DNA of 64,000 nt from Micropterus salmoides. Lineage: Eukaryota; Chordata; Actinopteri; Centrarchiformes; Centrarchidae. The position numbers and the translations under genes are program-made. The stretch covers positions 12,028,711 to 12,092,710 of the forward strand of contig NW_024040040.1 in assembly GCF_014851395.1 (NCBI RefSeq). Reading direction: 5' to 3'. The first letter of the stretch is position 1. Every line of letters begins with the position of its first letter. Shown piece by piece: positions 60,500 to 64,000 of the stretch. Below the pieces are notes generated by a model. The model saw only the letters and a list, made by a program, of their open reading frames with translations. It had not been told where the DNA came from and did not search any database.

Positions 60500-61020
60500 T
60501 GTAAGTTCAGTTCCACAGACAGAAGACACTCGTTTGAGGACCACTAGGTGCACATTTTAGACAGGGAGGATGGATGGTTTGAAGATAGAGGTGTCAAGGA
60601 AGCCATTTACACCTGGGTTAAGAAGCCGTCATTGAACAGAGGAGGGGGTCTACGCCACCACTTATCCCCCACTTACAATGCGGCCCTTTCATCACTTCCC
60701 AAGAAACTCAACAAACGTAATCTATTGGCCTCAGGTGAGGATGCCAACGATGGTCGTTCAGTCTTGGCCTCGGGTAGTCCTAATCATCATAACAACTGTC
60801 GTTACAGCTACCAGGAACACTAACGAACCAGCGGTATCGACGATCCTGGCAAACGACCCCACTGAGGTTAAATAGCTGAGTTTCCCTACCAGTCAGTCAG
60901 AACTGAAGAAGTCCTTTGGATGAGGGACGAAACGTCTTCTAGTATTTTCAACCAAGTCCAGTTGCCCTTGACTTTAACCATCTTTGAATAACTATGACCT
61001 GGATGACTGAGAATCTTCAC
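60500..61020 (+). pseudogene. Penelope-like retroelement endonuclease C-terminus and 3' end, relic
   Basis: The frame at about 60529-60823 reads SFED, a stop at the codon tag, VHILDREDGWFEDRGVKEAI and then KKPSLNRGGGLRHHLSPTYN. In fish Penelope-like elements the GIY-YIG endonuclease ends with a segment of this type ('LE.E..WFERGVKEAI ... PSLNRGGGLRH.LS..YN'). The downstream DNA ('ctgaagaagtcctttggatg', 'gggacgaaacgtcttcta', 'actatgacctggatgactga') is the familiar 3' end of the family. The in-frame stop and the absence of the reverse transcriptase show it is a truncated fossil. The Penelope assignment is by recall and is moderately sure. Confidence 0.65.
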
Positions 61021-61059
61021 AGACAAATGTAATCTAAATATGTGGATACCCATTGTGTA

Positions 61060-61540
61060 TCGTTTCGAGCTGTTTCCAACATTTAGGCGTAAGTTCCTAA
61101 TGCTACAACATATTATGCAGGTACTTAGTTTGTTTTGTTTGATAAATGTGCATCCAACTTTGTTGCAACAACTAGGTGAAAGCCCTTTTCTGTTTCAACT
61201 TGACATCAAGAAAGGTTTTCCCAGTGTGGCATGGAAAAACTTGAGCGGCCTGCACAGAGCCCTGACCTTGGCCCCGTCCAACACTTCTGGGACAAATTGG
61301 AACGCCAACCATGAGCGAGGTCTTGTCAACAAACATCAGTTGCCGACCCAGCTAACGCTCCTGTGGCTGTGTTGGTGCAAACACCTGCAGCCTGGCCCCA
61401 AAATCTTGTGGAGAGCCTTTGCCAGAGGAGTGGAGGCTGTTAATGCAGCATATAACGGCCATGGTTTTGAAATAAAATGCCCAACAATCACATATGGCCA
61501 TAATGTTCATATGTCACATGCTTTTGCACATGTACTGTAT
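61060..61540 (+). pseudogene. Tc1-like transposase C-terminal relic
   Basis: The correct frame from 61240 reads LERPAQSPDLGPVQHFWDKL followed by ERQP and a stop. This matches the third catalytic block of fish Tc1-like transposases ('W.AQSPDLNPIEHLWDELER'). The glutamate of that block is replaced by glutamine (codon caa at 61279-61281), so the DDE triad is broken. Upstream 'gaaagcccttttctgtttca' matches the preceding block, and downstream 'ccaaaatcttgtggagagcc' with 'agaggagtggaggctgt' matches the C-terminal 'LQ.LVESLPRRVEAV' coding sequence in a shifted frame. A 170-codon frame crosses this region in a different reading frame and is spurious. Confidence 0.85.
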
Positions 61541-62575
61541 TTTAAATGCTAATACTGGTAAATTTCCTAAAACAAACAAATCCATGCTACTGTGAATGAG
61601 GCCGTCCCCATGTGAAATTTATGTCTACTATTGTGGATTAAAACAAATTCAACACACTTTCGCTAATATAATTCAGAACAAAGTTGAGAGTAAAATGTCT
61701 CGTTTGGCCTAAAGCATAACTCTACAAAAGAACAATACTGCATTTAGGAGAGCTTTGATACATTTAAAAACACATAATTGATGTATGTGCAATTTTCGAT
61801 TGTTTCAGTGTCCTTTTTAACAATTCACCAATCCACAGCTGGATAGTGGAAGTAGAGTAATGCAACAGCAGCCAGCGGGAAATTAAATATGTGTGCAGCA
61901 TCCAGCAAGTCTTTAACCGTATGACCTTTATCAAAAGTAATTTCCAACAGGGGGGTTTATCATACTCCACATGGACCCCATGCATAATAAACCATTGGTT
62001 AACTGGGTTCAGTTAGTCATTTCTCATTGGGTTGTTTTTTTGTTTTCTTATTTCTTTTCTTTTTTCCCCATTCAGAGATGGACTGTGTCTCCGTGATGGA
62101 GTCTCATCACACTGCAACATATAAAGCACAGAGAGCGAGGGCTGATGTTTGTGTTGATTAGCACTGGGCAGCATCAAACCCATCAGCACAGCCAGCCACA
62201 GTTATCACTTTCCCCCATTTTACATCTTTGGTGATCAACAGCCTGTGCCAATCCAGTGAGGTAATTGGCCGTACATCTTCACCAGTGAAAAGGTTAATTA
62301 GTATGCTATTATGTGGGTGATTGAAAGCTATGATAAATATTGTAATGGGTTTTACTCAAGATTTGTTTTGCTGCAGTATGCTGCAACCAGTAATGTTTGT
62401 TTATTTTGTTTATTTGTGTTAATGGTAATGTATTTTTCACCTTACAATAACATACAGCCTGCCTAAGAAGATCTGCATGGCTGTAACTGAAAATATGATA
62501 AATTCTACAGTTTTGTACATATTTGATTTTTACAGATACACTGAAACACTGTAGATCAGCAGTCACATATCTGTT
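61541..62575. other. Non-coding, unique
   Basis: No gene or repeat recognised, apart from a T-rich patch at about 62034-62067. A 23-base segment (61904-61926) recurs at 62698-62720. Confidence 0.5.
61904..61926 (+). repeat. 23-base segment repeated at 62698-62720
   Basis: agcaagt-c-tttaaccgtatgacc here and agcaagt-t-tttaaccgtatgacc at 62698-62720 differ at one base. Confidence 0.8.
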
Positions 62576-62745
62576 TTATATTGGGTCAATTCCCACACAT
62601 CCACCAATGCGTCCCTGAGCAAGACACTTAGCCCCTAGTTTCTCCAGACGCTTGCGACCTCTGACATATATAGCAATTGTAAGTTGGTTTGGATAAGAGC
62701 AAGTTTTTAACCGTATGACCAGCTAAATGAATAAATGTAAATATG
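62576..62745 (+). mobile_element. SINE 3' part with a 19-base insertion
   Basis: The run 'gggtcaattcccacacatcc' followed by 'accaatgcgtccctgagcaa', 'gacacttagcccctagtttc' and 'gacatatatagcaattgtaa' with 'gttggtttggataag' is a common teleost SINE of the DANA/V-SINE kind, ending in 'ctaaatgaataaatgtaaat'. The first phrase is a decayed B-box. In the family the last part normally reads 'ggataaaagcgtctgctaaatg'. Here 'aagtttttaaccgtatgac' (62701-62719) is inserted within it, and the inserted bases also occur at 61904-61926. Confidence 0.8.
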
Positions 62746-64000
62746 TCGCAGTCAGGGCCAAACACCCCTCTGTTTAATATTTTCTAGGCTGGATATCTAA
62801 GTTTGTAGGCCTAGACATGCAGATTGTAGAATCCGCATATGCCAGTACTTGAGCCTTTTAACAAATACCTAAATTATGAGGTCTGTCTATGTTGATGTGC
62901 AAAAATTATTAGAATTACTCATATTTGTCCTTCAGTAGATTCTCAAAATCAGAAAACACACTTTTTCCCCCTCTGATTGCAGACAGTAGGCTGCACCATA
63001 AAGTCTTAAAAAATGTGTGCATGACCCCCTAATCTGGTTTGACACAAAAACACAGGTGAACTGCAAAAACAGACATATGTACATGTTACCATATTTGGGA
63101 TGTTAGAGGATAGAAGAACAGCCCAATCCCACCAAAGCTCTATCCGCCGGAGCAGAAAACACACATTTCCCATTAGTATCCAGGTTTTCTGGAGCTCCTA
63201 GTGTCTCCTTACAGACACAATGCAACCATTCCTCCACTCGGACTCATTCACATGCACATTTTAAACCCTGTCCATTGACACATTGTTCTCACATGAACTC
63301 ACTCTCGTATACACAGACATGCAGCTTAAGTGTGTCTATATACCAAATATGTTACAAGCTGCACTGTGCTTTTCATACAGTTTGGGATAAACTACTTAAC
63401 CTGTAGTCATATAAAATATAATAATAATTATAAAGTAAAAATTTCGCCTTTATAATAAAAATTATAAAGGTGAAAGTAATACGGGAAGTAGGTAACAAGG
63501 ATATTTTCTCAGAGCCCTGACTGCATTTGCAGTCCAAGCTGTGACAGCACCTTCAGCACGCAACCCTTGATGGAGCTGCCAAATATCGCATGATTTTATC
63601 ATCGTTTCCCGCGGCTGTCTTCAGAAAACTGTTTGAGCACGGCAAGTAAATTTCTGAAGGGGGACTGTTTTTCGATGTACAAGTTGTGTCTCTCGTTTCA
63701 TGTGTCACAGTAAGGATTAATCTACAGGTTATTTAGTGCTTTAACACACCCTGAAGTTTGCCCTGTCAGAGGTTTTCAGTATAAAGATAAATCGTGTTTA
63801 TATGTCTGGAGTTCCTGTCTTGTGGTCAGGTGTCCCGCTACACCTGACCACAAGTGTTTCTTTTGCCCCGCTGCTAATTTGGTGACTTTCTTTGTGTTGC
63901 AGCATTTATTAAAACATGTTTATGTCATATTATACCAACAGAATATGCCAATAGCGTGGTCAGAAAGACAGAGGTCTGATCCAGCCAGATGTTTATGAGA
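62746..64000. other. Non-coding, unique
   Basis: No gene recognised. Short inverted repeats lie at about 63449-63475 (cctttataat/attataaagg) and at 63819-63854. Confidence 0.5.
63819..63854. repeat. Perfect 15-bp hairpin
   Basis: cttgtggtcaggtgt (63819-63833) and acacctgaccacaag (63840-63854) are perfect reverse complements around the 6-base loop cccgct. Confidence 0.92.

Noticed and set aside
61040..61552. 170-codon open frame on the plus strand
   Set aside because: It crosses a Tc1 transposase relic in the wrong reading frame. The transposase motif lies in another frame that contains stops.

Overview
The window reads as nuclear DNA of a teleost fish, most likely a percomorph, and almost all of it is non-coding. 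The organism call rests on the repeats: Tc1/mariner, hAT, LINE, Penelope-like and SINE families that I recognise as widespread in teleosts. I found no rRNA, tRNA, operon, CRISPR array or bacterial-type gene layout. I also found no convincing exon of a host gene. The longest open frames are explained by transposon relics, simple repeats or chance. The window is therefore probably intergenic DNA or the inside of a very large intron.

Layout: 0-1.2 kb holds the tail of a Tc1-like transposase relic and a non-autonomous element. 4.0-4.8 kb is a non-autonomous hAT element with an internal minisatellite. 5-13 kb is mostly unique sequence with short hairpins. 13.4-14.9 kb is a mosaic of decayed DNA transposons. 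15.9-18.2 kb has SINE and repeat relics, and 19.5 kb another repeat. 22.7 kb is a long compound AT/AC microsatellite. 23.3-23.9 kb holds two diverged copies of a roughly 150-bp non-coding sequence. 24-29 kb is repeat-poor. A second pair of related non-coding blocks lies at 28.5 and 31.0 kb, with a palindromic Tc1-type MITE between them.

From 35 kb on transposon density rises. There is a LINE 3' end at 35.7 kb, a hAT element with a BED-finger remnant at 37.4 kb, LINE ORF2 relics at 40.2-43.4 kb and nested DNA elements at 46.4-48.9 kb. More LINE tails lie at 49 and 51 kb, further DNA elements at 51.5-56.1 kb, a minus-strand LINE at 57.3-58.3 kb, Penelope-like and Tc1 relics at 60.5-61.5 kb, and a SINE at 62.6 kb.

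Nothing here works together as a pathway. Most of the non-unique DNA is a record of successive transposon insertions. The observations most worth checking are the two pairs of locally duplicated non-coding blocks, the hAT element with its own minisatellite, the element nested inside an internal repeat array, and a short apparently copied insertion inside a SINE. Family names come from recalled sequence patterns, not from a database search.
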